Source of the DNA: Heliopora coerulea
Lineage: Eukaryota; Cnidaria; Anthozoa; Scleralcyonacea; Helioporidae
Direction: 5' to 3'
Assembly (NCBI GenBank): GCA_030142905.1
Contig: JASJOG010000249.1
Span: 310,001-374,000, forward strand
Length of the DNA: 64,000 bases
Shown here: piece after piece, positions 32,480-45,169 of the stretch
Layout: each line of letters starts with the position of its first letter
Numbering within the stretch: position 1 is the first letter of the stretch
Notes under the pieces: model-generated
Database searches by the model: none
Seen by the model: the letters and a program-made list of their open reading frames with translations, nothing else
What the model was told of the DNA's origin: nothing
Made by a program: the position numbers and the translations under genes

Positions 32480-35400
32480 CGCTAAAGGCCAAAGTTGTGG
32501 TCGAATATACTAATGTCCAGTCCGACTGGCAATCCAAGTCCGAGTTGCATATTGCTTACGAGCGTAAAGGGTCTTCATGTGAGTAAGGTATTCTATGTAA
32601 GATCCAGTTTCTGTAAACGATTCGAAAGTCTTGGCATTGTGATACACGCACGATGTTGTATTATAGAAAGGAAAAATTCTTATAGTTGTCTTGATCACAT
32701 TCTTGGCTGTCTCCCCCAAATTAATCATTTATGGATTTTAAGAATGGCTTTAGTGCATGATATATGGAATTCTGTATGTGAAAATTGCCTTAAAAATACT
32801 TCTAAAATTGCGATAACTTTAAATCATAAATTATTAATTCCACTGCATACTTTTTCATAGATTGTATCTTTGGTTGAAATGACTATCAAAAATACAGCAC
32901 AATATAACTGTTATCAAAAATTGATATTTATCGATGACGTTAATATGACGTCATCATATTACGGCACGAAACCTAAGGACTTTGACTACATATTCCACTC
33001 ATACAATATCTTGGTTATTCCTTAAATCTTTAATCCCTTCCTAAAATATATCAGCTACCAAAATGAATTGTCCTTAGCAACGGAATACGTCCGAAACCCT
33101 TAATAGCTCTTGTACATTTCAAATTATGTGAACAACAATATTTGCCTGTGGCAAGATCACTTGTCGAAACATCACAAAAAGCCAAGACTTTCTTCCTTTA
33201 CGGAAAAGGGATCTGATATTAAATTTCTTACTCGGTTATAGATTCTTTTTACTCGTATGCACAAAGACCAACCTAGGGGACAAAGCAGAAAGAATTTGGA
33301 AAAATCCTTTCTGAACGTCGGAACTTTGCAGTTGTCATTTACTTCGAACGGGTCGATTTACATATGTACAACGGAGTCTGTATAGCATGTCTAAAGACGC
33401 TGTTAGTTACACCGTGCAGCTTGTCTTGCGACTTATGCCGCAACGACTGAATCCGTCACGTTGCAGTTGTACGATAAAAGCAGTGTTTATTCCAGGAATT
33501 GGCCAATGAGAGCCCGGTGGGCCCTTTTCTGAAATTGTAGAGGGCCCTTTTTCTAGAAAGGGGGCCCAAGGTACTTTAACATTTTTATAACGTCTATTCA
33601 CTCAGCGGAGCGCTAGTCTAATAAGCTTCTCTTTGGCTGAGAAGGCCTGGCAATGATGCCACATCTCGTAAGCGACTCGAGCAAGGTGCAGAGCGAGACA
33701 AAAAGAAACAAAGAAGAGAAAGACAACAAGATAAAACCGCGATCACCTGGTGATAGTTTCAAATTCTTCATTTCAGACGTAAAAACTTTAAAGGAATCCT
33801 TGGAGAAATTTTGCGCGCTCCATTTGCCGCACTGACATAAATTTTGTGCGGCAATATTTTTCGAATTGCGGAAATCCCGCAATGCCGTACTCTAGAATAA
33901 ACCCTGAAAAGAGACCGCTACACTAGGCAATTTTATGTGCAACTTGTTCTGGAACGGCGACCGAAAAGGCAAGAGTGATCTGGTCATTCATTTCCCAGGC
34001 TGATCACGATTAACGGTGTGAGAAAAGTAGCAAGAAAGATTTTACACTGTGCAACGCCTCAAAAATTGTTTGAAGCATTGCCGCAATCATTGTGAAAAGT
34101 AGAACTTGCCTTAACTTTGTGCAACGCTTGCAGCAACAAAAATGTTGCGAGACTTAATTGGTGATTGCAGACCATGTTACACGATGTAATTTCTCGCTCA
34201 ACTTGTCTCGCAACAAATTGCGAGATAAGTTGCATTGTGCAACAGGGCTTTAAAGATTTCTGCAACTATTACGTCGTTGAAATGTCGGCAAAGTATGAAG
34301 GACAAACATTTGCATATGTTTATATCATATGTGTATGTCAAGTAACATTTAAAAGTCGAGCAGAAGTTTTTTAATGGATTTAAAACACGAGGAGACAGCC
34401 GAGTGTTTTAGACCTGATGAAGCAGGAACTGCCTGTTTTTTAAATGACTTCAAAAACGAATCCCATAATACACTTACTCGCGAAAAAGTTTTAAGGTGAA
34501 AAGTAAACTTGTTTTTATCACGTTAACACACGACACGGTTATGATTTTCCTGTGTATTTTCCTCATGAAGTATTGAGTCTTAACGCAATAGTAACACTTG
34601 AAGAACATGTGGGCATTACCTTGGGGCTTCAGATAATCTTTGGCTGTTTGTCCGCGAACTCCTTCGGTCTGCAAAGTGCACTGTATGTTGACCATCAAAT
34701 GCACTATTCCACCCTCAGACGGTTATGGCGAAGTTCCGTTCTGCTGATTGTATTATTAAACGTCACCGCTTTCAACAGAATTGACTGTAAATTCCTGTTA
34801 AGAGTTGCTCATTAACTTGTCTTGCAGCTCGATGTTATTGATCATGATATTGCCAGGACGACCGGCTGCCCGTCACAGAAGACTGTACAATACAAGATCA
34901 TGGACAAAACTGTTAAATTTTTTGCTCCCGGAACTTCCTCCTCTGTTCTGTAGATCAAATTCTCAACCTAAAGCTGAAGTGTGAATGTTGGTATCGGTTT
35001 CCGTTTGACTTTTGTATTTGTATTTCATTTTAAAAGTCAACTTGAGCATGGGTCAGTGAGAGCAGCGTTACGTTATTATACTGTCCTTTGAGAATGCATT
35101 ATTGGTAATAAATATGAGTAGCCATCACGAAACACGAAGAGTAGCCATAAAAGAAGTAATGAAGTTTTAATTTGACGTTTCTTTGTCGACTTATTAAGAT
35201 TACAATATATTATTTCTTTACGGCAATTTCTTCTGTTTTGAGCTGGGCACTGAGATTTACTACCAGATTACGTTATCTACCTGGTAAATCCCTTGTCAAT
35301 ATTATTGCTACTTGTTTCTTAATGACAATTTTAATGTTCCTATAATATATTGATTACTTATTAACCAAGTGTGAGGTGATTGCGGGAAGTATTTGCCTGA

Positions 35401-36460
35401 GGTTTTCGCACAAACCGAGCGACGAAGGAGCGAGGTCTTTGACGGGTTAAAGAATTTATTACACGGTTTTTGTTTCCTTTCTTCATCTCTTTTAACGAAC
35501 TTTTCAGTTGGTGAGTGAGCAGCTTAGGTTTACTTGCTTGTGTTTACTTATTACTTCATGGGGTTTTTTTTTGCATCAATTCATCTGTTTTTCTGCTAAA
35601 AATTGTTGACAAGATTTAACTATACTACTTTTAACTTAACTACATTTTTGGTTAGTCATTGTAAATCATTTGTAAAGCGTACCTGAATCTGGTTTATTTG
35701 TCTTCAAACCAGCTCGAAAATTTTCTCGCCAAAACTTGCCGGTCTGTGAGAAAAACTTTTTGCACAGCTGGGCAGCCAATCAGCGTGCGTCATTTTGCGT
35801 ACGAACCGGATAGCGAGCTCAGCCATATAATAAATTTAATTATGGAAAGGTAATGTGAGATTTTGTTCCCCTAGTGACCTCCTTAGTGAAGCAATCCGCG
35901 GGGTCGAAATTTCTCCTAGTTGACAAGTCTGTCAACAGGTATCGACAATCCCGTTTCTTCAATCAGCAACAAGTTTGCGACTAACTTGCAGAGCCATCGC
36001 AAATTGTTGAAACAATTGGAGTAGTATAAGAGAAAACATAAATTGAAAATAAACGTCTCGTGAACAACTCAACATATGAGCTTATTAACAAGACAAGGGT
36101 ATTGTGATAGTATTTGGACTTTTTTCAAAGCCGTCGTAATTATAGGCTCATATCTTGAGTTTTTTACAACATGTTTATCGTCTGTTTATGTTTTCTCTCA
36201 CATTTCGTCAAATTGTCGGCTGACAACGAAGTTTAACCTGCACCAGGCTTGTTACGGCATAAAATCTCACAAAAATTTGCATCAAGCTTGCAGAAAAACC
36301 GTTACAAACTTGCGTTCAACAAAGCGGAGCAAGTCGTGCGAACGCATTCCTATACATGCTTCTTCAACGACTTTTAAACCAATGTACCTAAAAATTTAAA
36401 ACTTAGGCAGATTTTTGTCGTGTAGTCAACGTCTGTATGAAGCTATGATGATTTTGTTAA
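32480..36460. other. Gene-free intergenic stretch with decayed repeats
   Basis: Between the LINE remnant and the ITFG2 3' end. About 34,045-34,255 holds inverted blocks of the type gttgcgagacttaa and gtctcgcaacaaattgcgag, ending tgtgcaacagggc, likely a decayed MITE. About 33,770-33,900 has a similar small inverted structure. Open frames up to 107 codons match nothing known and lack splice or promoter context. Confidence 0.4.
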
Positions 36461-36462
36461 AA

Positions 36463-36468
36463 TTTATT
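36463..36468 (-). terminator. Poly(A) signal, ITFG2
   Basis: AATAAA on the minus strand, about 393 bp past the ITFG2 stop codon. It is the first canonical hexamer noted downstream. Cleavage site not determined. Confidence 0.45.
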
Positions 36469-36860
36469 AAATACACACACATACTTAGTTATAAATAAAA
36501 CAAATACTTAACTGCTGTTTCGAAAATCTAACAAGACATCGTTAAAGCTCTCTGGTTTGATTCAACGTTTTACTGTTTGAAATGTGATTTTGTATGTCCA
36601 ATAGCCATTTCATAAATGAAATGGGTTCTTGAATTCCAGTACCATAGCAATGGAAAAGGCGCATATTATATGTCAAAACTTAATAAAAAATTTTCCACAT
36701 TCCAGTGGCAGATGTATTCCCATCGAAAAACCCTGAAATTCAAAATTTAAATTGCTTAAAAGTTTTCTGCGCGCTTAGAGATTGGTTGTTACAACCTCCA
36801 CAAGTCATGAATGGGCGGTTACTGCAACAGTAACAGGCACACAAATATTTAACTCTCCAA

Positions 36861-37520
36861 CTATCCATCATGTTTAACTTGTCTTCCTCCGTACAGGCAC
36901 CAACTTGTAAGTTGTTTGATTTTTTCATTGTCAATACTACCATCTTCTGACACCATAAATTCACTATATTGTTGATCTAGATTAAAATCGTTCAGCTTCG
37001 CAACTACAGCGTCGCTGAAGTTTCTGGATTCAAGCCCTCGCATTTTGACATTCCAGTATAATCGAATGCGGTTGTGGAATGTCACATAGACCAAACAAGG
37101 AAGCGAGCCTTCTGCATTTACCGCGTACAATCCGGAAGAAAATGCCGAGACAGCCTCTCCGAACTTAAAATTCACCATATTCTCATACTGGTCCATTATA
37201 TAGGTTTCTCCATCCCAAGCACAGAACACAACTTCGTCTGTGCCGTCCCCGGTAATGTCAACTTTCTGTACAGCAAAGAAGTTACGGTTCAAGTCAACGG
37301 ACCAGTTTAGCTTGTCATCTTTGATCACAGCAAGAGTCCCGTTCAGTGTACACATGGCAATGAAATTCGACGGTGTTGAACAACTTCTGGCCGGCTTACA
37401 AACCCAGCTGACCATGTGCGCCGGAATAGAAGACATGTCACTTTTAGGGGTTAGGGGATGGTGGGATTTGCTGCTGCTCTCTGTGGTGGAATGGCAATCC
37501 GCAAAGGAAATGATAGAATC
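36861..37520 (-). CDS. ITFG2: ITFG2 terminal exon (C-terminal FG-GAP/propeller part)
   Basis: This exon encodes 219 residues and a stop. Recognisable blocks, in order, are MCTLNGTLAVIKDDKLNWSV, DITGDGTDEVVFCAWDGETY and a SPCLVYVTFHN-like segment, all collinear with the C-terminal half of vertebrate ITFG2. The DxTGDGxxE loop is the calcium-type loop of an FG-GAP repeat. It begins at a pyrimidine-rich acceptor (ttgttctttactaag) in phase 0, compatible with the exon at 40,516-40,737. A poly(A) signal lies about 390 bp downstream. CpG content is normal, unlike the 24.5-30.5 kb block. Assignment to ITFG2 is firm; the exact 5' edge is predicted. Confidence 0.85.
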   Translation of the reverse strand, partial: DSIISFADCHSTTESSSKSHHPLTPKSDMSSIPAHMVSWVCKPARSCSTPSNFIAMCTLNGTLAVIKDDKLNWSVDLNRNFFAVQKVDITGDGTDEVVFCAWDGETYIMDQYENMVNFKFGEAVSAFSSGLYAVNAEGSLPCLVYVTFHNRIRLYWNVKMRGLESRNFSDAVVAKLNDFNLDQQYSEFMVSEDGSIDNEKIKQLTSWCLYGGRQVKHDG

Positions 37521-37667
37521 CTTAGTAAAGAACAAAAACAAAGTTATCCGGGTTAAAGATTTACGTCGAGGAAAATACAATTTAACCATTTGAACACTAA
37601 CTTCAGAATTTAGTGCTGGCTAACACATGACGGTTTTGTTTACCACAAGAAATTTACCCGTGAAGTC

Positions 37668-37768
37668 TTAGCTCTGTTTTGTCTGTATCCAACGTTTTAA
37701 TTTCACTCTGGTTAACGCCTGACGATTTTACTTGTCAAGGGGAGACATCTCGGACCGGAAAAGGTGAA
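37668..37768. repeat. TTAA-type ~100-bp dispersed repeat, copy 4
   Basis: From ttagctctgttttgtctgta to atctcggaccggaaaaggtg, lying between the ITFG2 terminal exon and the foldback element. Same central block (cttgtcaaggggagacatct) as copies 1 and 3. Confidence 0.6.
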
Positions 37769-38036
37769 TTTTTTTACGTCCACTTCAAGATGGTGGATAC
37801 TTACCGTGAGAGCCTGAGAACTATTCGCGCTCGCGTTATAATTCATTATGTCCATTTAACTAAGATTGGGGTTAGCATTAGCTCAAATCGTAAACCAAAT
37901 CCTAACCCTAATCCTAAGCCTAACATGAATCTTAGGTGAGAGGACATGGTGAATTGTAATATAACGCGAGCGCGAATGGTTCTCAGACTTTCACAATAAG
38001 TATCCACCATCTTGAAGTCGGCGTAAAAAAATCGCC
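37765..38036. mobile_element. Foldback MITE-like element, complete copy
   Basis: Left arm about 37,765-37,843 and right arm about 37,960-38,036 are imperfect inverted complements of each other, including caagatggtggatact and cgcgctcgcgttat. The spacer holds degenerate CCTAA repeats. It marks the start of unit 2 homology. No coding capacity. The superfamily was not determined. Confidence 0.75.
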
Positions 38037-38518
38037 CGGAAAGGGTTTTCGGACTTACTTAATTTCACGGATTTTCACCTGTTGCAAAGGAACATGAGAA
38101 TCAGCGTAAAACACTCAAAGTTTCAGAGATTTCAGGAATGATCACGCGAATCTGTATTTGGCGATTGTTACGTTATTTTTGCTAGGCATGATTTCAAGTT
38201 ACATCATCTTTAACAAAAATGGGTTTTAAGAATGTTAAAAAATGCCTGAGATATTGAGGTTTTGATGCAAAAATACGTCTTTAAAAGATATTTAAAATTT
38301 GATCGATGAGTAATCGCATGTATCCTTTTTCATAGCGAGTGGTTCTAGTTCAGATGTCTTAACTTTTAAAAATATTGCGCAATGCTGATAAGGGTGAAAG
38401 TTATAGTTTTCGGGATTTAGATGAGAATGTGTGACGTCAACTTGTTACGTTACCACAAGAAAAAAGCTTTGCTTACATTTGCTTTGAAACGTTACTGATT
38501 ATTTATAATTCACTAGCA

Positions 38519-38905
38519 CTGCCGTATTTCGATTACTGCATTGCAGTATGGGGAAACTGTAATAAGGAATTGTCGGACTAGCTTCAAAAGCTACAAAATA
38601 GGGCTGCTAGAGTGGTTACCTTTTCGAACTCTTATAGGCATTCATTAGAATTGTTGGGTGAGCTTATATGGGATAATATAAAAACTAGACGATATAAACA
38701 ACTAGCTGTGATAATGTATAAAACCGTTAACAGAAGCACACCAACTTATGCAACTAGAATTTTTGGAAATGTCAATTCGGTTCATTCGTATAACCTGCGA
38801 GATTCGGATGTTAATACCATGTACCAAGACCATAATTATACTGAAACTGGTATGAACAGCTTTCATTATCAAGGTGGCGGTCCTCTGGAATGGTCTTTCG
38901 AATGA
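38519..38905 (+). pseudogene. LINE reverse transcriptase C-terminal tail (remnant), unit 2
   Basis: Counterpart of the 809-1195 remnant. It is open for 97 codons from 38,612 because the stop seen in unit 1 is absent. It still lacks the reverse transcriptase catalytic region. Confidence 0.7.
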
Positions 38906-39748
38906 TGTAAAAAGTCAAGTTACTCTGAGATCTTTTAAAGAACGTTTATAGTTAAAGTTTTAGCTAAATTATATTAAAGAATAAGAAAAGAAACTTTATG
39001 TAGTATAGTTTTGTATATAGTTAATGTAATTATATTTAATTCTAATACACGGCTCACTGGAAGATCTTTTGAAAATGAAGTGAGTCCGTGTTTAAATAAA
39101 GATTATCTCTGGCAGCAGCGAGATCATTACTCTGATTGTTCAAGAAAATCACGCAGTCTTTCCCCGTCGCCAGCTGTCGGCGATTGTCGGCGACGGATGT
39201 TTCGATTAACCATTGTCGTATGAGCGACTATTGTAATTGTTGTAGAAGTTGAAATAGATTGAAGTTCTACAACAGTCGCCGATCCAATCACAACAATTAT
39301 AACTCGTGTTTCCATAAAGTCGCGTATTTCCATTAAGACTCTAGCGGCGTCAGTCGCCGATTGAATTCAGCAATTACAACTATTTGGAAACCAGCCCAAG
39401 AACCTGTCAAGTAAAAGTTTTTGTAAGAAAGGAAGAACGTAATCGCTGAGCAGTTTATTCAAGAAATAAAGAACGTAGTTGGCCGCTGATTGATCTGCAA
39501 TGACAGTTGCAAAAACCAAGAAATTGAACAAATCCTTGTTCAGAAGGACTCTCGTATTCTTAGATATCCACTGTTTTGAAGTGCTGTCTCACAATGCAGT
39601 GCCATCAAAATCTGGCAATTCATTGGCTTAACTCTTTTTGGTCTGTACACGACTTTTTAATTTTACTCTGCCTCGCACCACACAAATTTATTTGTCAACA
39701 GGACACGTCTCAGACCAGAAAGGGTTAAAAATCAGATACCTCAATTAA

Positions 39749-40343
39749 AGCCTTGTTTACATGAACAGAAGTTGTCCCTGGTGGGAGGGTTACCGTAGCC
39801 CCTGAGCGATCCTGGGCGAGATGACTTTCAACACATTTCTTTGTAAATCGCAGAGACCCGTTTACATGAGAAGTCGCAAAGTTATCTCGGGGGCAACGGT
39901 GACCCTGGGGGTAGGGTGACCTCAGAAGACGAGACAACTTTTTGCCATGTAAACACTTTGTCCCTCTGACTCGCCTGGGAGGGACAACTTGAGACACGAT
40001 GAAGATGCGCAAACTTTGTTAATTCCAAATCACAGTCAAAGTCGTCTGCAAAATTGCAAGATAAAAGATGGGCTTTCACTTCTGCGATGATTGAATCCTT
40101 AATCGACTGTTTAAGGCAATACAAGTGTCCATGTGAATTCACTCCAGTCGATTTTAATCCCGATGAAGTACAGCTGTACGAAGAAGTTCGGCAAGAGAAA
40201 AGTAACTCTTCCCACTTCCTTCAAAGTCAAATCAGAGTGAGGCAACTTTGGTTTTCCCCATGTAAAGACTAACTATAAAAGATGACTTGGGGGTGTAAGT
40301 AACCCTTCCACCAGGGGCAACTTCCCTTCATGTAAACAGGGCC
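39749..40343. mobile_element. Harbinger-type MITE, unit 2
   Basis: Same insertion and same TAA flanks (39,746-39,748 and 40,344-40,346) as at 2,036-2,632, so it predates the large duplication. Confidence 0.75.
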
Positions 40344-40515
40344 TAACTCTCTTTGGTCCGTATTCGACTTTTTATGTTCGCTCTGGCTAATGCTAGACGA
40401 TATTCTCGTCAATGAGAGACGTGTCCTACCGGATACGTTAATCTAATTTTAGCTCTGATAATGACTCGTCTTCACTTTCTACCAAGTTCTTCGATTGTAA
40501 CAATTTTAATCTAAC

Positions 40516-40737
40516 CTGTGGCATTAATTGTCCCGTCTGTTTTTGAAGATTTTCTTTCAATGATTCCTCAGCACAAACCAAATAAATGTACGCTCCACCT
40601 GGCTGAGACACAAGGATCGCCGGAGATGTTCCACTGCGTCCATCGATCACGGACAGAGATTCCACTTGTCCTGATAACTTCCATTTTTTAGCACAAACGA
40701 ACTTCCCTTCGAAAAGAGTTCGGTTTTCCGAAGTGCC
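40516..40737 (-). CDS. ITFG2: ITFG2 internal exon, copy 2
   Basis: Same exon as 2,805-3,026, with identical visible protein and the same acceptor and donor. It lies about 3 kb upstream (in transcript sense) of the terminal exon at 36,861-37,520, and both junctions are phase 0, so they join cleanly. About 20.6 kb separates it from the preceding exon at 61,323-61,506. The open frame continues to 40,438 if the predicted donor is skipped. Confidence 0.82.
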
Positions 40738-42648
40738 CTAAAGATTATAAAAATAAAAAAGACCCAAAACGTAATTTAAACAAAGTAACTTTTCAGTTGT
40801 ATTGCATGAATGACGGTTCAGTGGTAAGACCCTTTTTTACTGCTCACTTCGAGTTGAACTCCTCAGTCAGCAAAAACCCATACGCCAAGGTCCGTTCTCA
40901 ATAACGAGTTTGCTGTAATTTTTATCGCCGACCCAACATTGATTTAAAATCGTATAAACCGTCGAACGTTTCACTGTAATTTGGATGATTGCCGTCACTG
41001 GCTGAGATATGGACTGACCTTTTACAGCGAGTTTCACAGGAACGTTATCAAATAAGCTACAAACTTCATGGCCTATTTCCTCTTTAGATCTTCCGGTACT
41101 ACCTACGGCATTTTAGTGGACCCACCTAGCCGCTGATATTTTGCCGACGGCTTAGCAAACTGCGATACGAGATTTCGGCGCGAAATTTAAACAGCTTAGC
41201 TCAGTGTAACGGAATCTAAAATGCCGTTAGTTTATGGAAATAGCTGCAAATTAAAAAAGAGAAAAGAATACTTTGCGAGGATTTTACTACTCGAAAAAGG
41301 CTTACAGTTTGACCTACTAGCTAAAATCCTGCCAATATTACTGTTTCTTCATCAACGTCTGGCATTATTTCCTGACCAAACCTGAGCTCTAGCACTATCC
41401 TTAACTCTAATTAAATGTATGATAATAAGAAAGTAAATAGCTGTATACTCTTTACCATACTCTTCACCTCTTTCGCTCCAAATAATCAAATGAATGCGGT
41501 GGCATGCATAATCTCCCGCCAAATGCAGTTTCGCTTGCCCAGTCTAACCGATCTTCCTTTTTCGGTTCTCCGCATACTGTCATTCAGAGAACCTACTGCC
41601 TCACCTTTCCACTTGTTGATCCACTTCCTGAAACATTTCCAGCAATCGTAGGGTCAGCTTTGCTCTGAGTTTGCTTAAACAGACCTTTTCCCTCTTTTGG
41701 AGTTCTGTTTTTGAATTTTTCCCTCCTTTGAGTTTTGTTTAACGAGAGTTTTTTCACTAGGTGTTACATCTTGAGCTTCTAAAGTTTAAAATAACAGGAA
41801 CTGCGATTAATCATCATGAAAGTGATCACCTCTCAATTTAACTAATTTACTTAACTTCATTAGTTAATCCAATATAAGTGCACGAGAGATTCTCGTGAAA
41901 ACTTAACTCTCGATATTCGTGAGAATGTGCAGTGTTCCGACTGTATTTAAGAATCATCCTCAGAATTACATGAACAGAATATTTCATGAATTGACCTACA
42001 CTGCTAAAGTCAACTGGAAAAGTTGACTACAGCGGGATTCGAACTCGCATCTTCGGTTTACCGGACCGCTGCTCTGCCCAGCAAGTTCGAATCCCGCTCT
42101 TGTCAATTTTTCTGGCTCACTTTAGCAGTGGAAGTCAATTCAAGAAATATTCTAAGCTATTTATATTCACAATTTTTATAGGGCGCGCCCTACGCTCTGC
42201 CTCAAGCCTTCTTTGGTCGATGATATCTCTTGACGTTTCCTTGGTACACACGAACAATTAACCGTAAAACAACCAAATAGACCAAATGATCCGTTTGAGA
42301 TATTTACGCGAGACTTAAAATGAAAACAAGTTTTAAAATATTATGTCTTTACAAGTATTTAATATATTATATCAATGAAAATGATTGTTCTATTTGATTA
42401 TATTTCGTTGAATCGTATGAAAAATTAGTAGGGCACAATGTTTTTGGTTTTTTGTTTGTTTTCTTTTTTGGGGGGGAATTGACCTCACGATTCGAAAAAT
42501 CTACCAATTTGTTATAACCGCATTGAAAATTTCAAGCAAAAATCTTAAAACCTGAATTTATGGTAACGTTTAAAAATTTCCAGTCAAATGTCTGTGAAAA
42601 AAGTTGGCGATTTTAGGGTTAATATTGTTATAGAGATCCGTGTACTGT

Positions 42649-42806
42649 CAGGGCCGCCGAGAGACAAATTGAGGCCCGGGGCATAACGGTCGGGTAGAGG
42701 CCCCCACCCCGGACCATTGGAGCATTGACTACGAGCATTGGGGGCCCCTGAATATCTGAGGCCCTGGGGCAAATTACCCCCTTGCCCCCCCCTCTCGGCG
42801 GCCCTG
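42649..42806. mobile_element. hAT-type MITE, only in unit 2
   Basis: Perfect terminal inverted repeats cagggccgccgagag / ctctcggcggccctg bound a 158-bp GC-rich element. It is flanked by a perfect 8-bp duplication TGTACTGT (42,641-42,648 and 42,807-42,814). Unit 1 at about 4,938-4,945 keeps the empty site with a single TGTACTGT. The 8-bp duplication and CAGGG termini are hAT hallmarks. No coding capacity, so moved in trans. Confidence 0.9.
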
Positions 42807-43211
42807 TGTACTGTGGGTGAACGCAAAATTTTGAAACGGATCAAGAGAGCCACCTTTCTATGCAAGCGGTTAAGCGCGCTGGATGGGGCATCAGTGGCAG
42901 CACAAAGGACTTCTTGAGAGATTTTTACCCCGTTTCTTCCAAAGTCAAGGAGCCTATGGCGATCTTGATTTGTTCTCAACGCTTCAGTCCTATTCTGAAC
43001 AATTTTGGTCCCCTTGAAATCGTTCTGGAGACGAAGAATTCCCAGATTTTCGCAAATGAACAACCTGTCCTAGAACTTGCGTGGTGTTACTCGTCTACAA
43101 CAGATCGCTTTTCTTCTAAATCTATTACTTCAACAACCACCAGTCCGCAAAATCAAAAAGTTATCGCTCAATGAACTCTGAGGAACATCATGGCAAAATG
43201 ACATGCTTACT

Positions 43212-43507
43212 AAAGGTAAAAGTAAAGGTAAAGTGCCTTTATTTCTACTGAATAACCCTATCAGTTACCTGCGCTGTTCTCCCTAGAGGCCCAGTAAGGG
43301 CCACCCATCATGGGTCCAGTGTTCGGACAGAAGGAAACCGGAGTACCTGGAGAGAGCCTGCGATGCTTGGTAGAGACAAACTGGGCAACGCTCTTCTCAC
43401 ATGTGACCAAAGTAACTTTAATCAGATTACTGCAAGGAGCCGGGATCGAACCCTAGTCACAGTGGTGAGAGACACGTGCACTACCACTGTGCCACCACCA
43501 CCCATTA
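43212..43507 (-). repeat. tRNA-derived SINE, unit 2
   Basis: Same insertion as 5,337-5,632, with A and B boxes intact. Confidence 0.75.
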
Positions 43508-44774
43508 TTCCACATAGTTGTAACAGATGTTGTCCAGCCCCCTATTGGTTAGACTATTTAAACTCAGACCAAGGATACTTTAGTCCGTTTAGTGCATCAC
43601 TTGGCATGAGTACCACTGGAGAGATTCCGCTAGACCGGCATATGCTGGTTTTTACCGGTAAAAAAAACAACTTGTACCGGAAAAATCTTAAGTTGACGGT
43701 TTCTTGCATCGATAAATTTTGTTTTTGGCGTTAAGATTTCAACGTGCTTTAATACAGATCAGAGTCGTCCACTGCCAATAAAAACATGATCTAACTTTGA
43801 CGCCGAGGTTAACCGTTTTCTCTTGAGCTGAAATTGATAGCGTGAGATTGGTGAGTATATAAGTATTGACTATATGCTGTGCTGCCGAACATACATACAA
43901 TGGTTATACGATTGAAAAAAAATCCACTGGGATTGTTATACCTATATTACTAACAATCGATACATCTATTTGACATAAAATATGTGAATTAAAAAGTTTA
44001 AGTAAAAGAAGTGTTGTGCTAACGCACAATCTTAACCGTTTGTTTTACACTTTTCTCAAGTCTCGCAATATCCCTCGCGTTTGGATCACAGTATCCAAAC
44101 GCGCGGGATAACAGTATCCAAACACGGGAATCAATTTGGTGTTTCTCAAATCTCTGTGACGTTTTTGAACACTCGTACTCGGCTAGTGTGATCAAATTTT
44201 CGCGTGTACTCGAACTCGACCATGTAACACTCGCTCTTTGCAGTTCGTTGGTCATAAACTGATCATAATACAGTAGAAAATGTGGACTAGGAGCCCAAGT
44301 AGTTTCTCCTTCACAAATCACGCACATATTTTTCTGCACCGACGTCTCTCACAAGGTGTTTCCATGCACGAGAAAGTGTTAGCCAACCAAACAAATGGAA
44401 GCCATCATTAACATGAAAATTCAGTGGAAAATAAATTATGCTGTTGGGAATTCACTCCTAGTTAAAATGTTTTTCAAGGCAAATAAAACAGTTGCTAAAG
44501 GCTGACGAAAATAGTCTTCAGATCTTGTAAAACCCATTGAAGAACTTTCACACGTTTGTACATAAAAAGCTGCTTTAATAACAACGTAACGCAATATTTC
44601 TGCCAACCCCATACTCCCTCTCAAAACTCTAAATTTGTACGTTGGGACGTGTTTAACGAAAACGGTTTTTAAATTATTCGTACCCATTACCCCTTTTGCT
44701 CCAGACTTTATCATTCTTCCTTTACTAGTGACAATTTCAGCTAAACCACGTGTTTCCACGCAATACCTTATATT

Positions 44775-45062
44775 AAATTTCACATGTAATTTCACAAGTG
44801 AAAAACATATGGAATTGGATCATTTTCATCCATGAAAATTTTATTTCACATATGAAATGGGAACTTATTAACATATGAAATACCCACTTCACATGCGAAA
44901 TGAACTGGATAAAAATTTCACATGTAAAATGTTAGTGCTCGAACTATGAATTTCACATGTGAAAATTAAGTTCACATATGAAATTTTCCTTTCACATATG
45001 AAACTGAAACAATTCACACATGAAATACTATTTTAATCTGTGAAATTCCATGCGAAATAGTC
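44775..45062. repeat. Array of palindromic TTTCACATRTGAAA motifs, unit 2
   Basis: Same array as 6,898-7,190 with a few point changes that break individual palindromes (for example tttcacatgtaaaa). Confidence 0.75.
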
Positions 45063-45169
45063 ACAGAGGTGCACGGCAGTACGAAGCACGGGCGGCGGGC
45101 GCCCCTTTATTTCTTAGAATAAGGGGGCTAAGCTCCTCTAAAAAGTCGCTATTAAAGCAGGAGAATTAA

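Noticed and set aside
36076..36399. 107-codon plus-strand frame with a repeated NLHQAC motif
   Set aside because: The repeat comes from short DNA duplications in a decayed MITE-like region. No promoter, splice or homology support.
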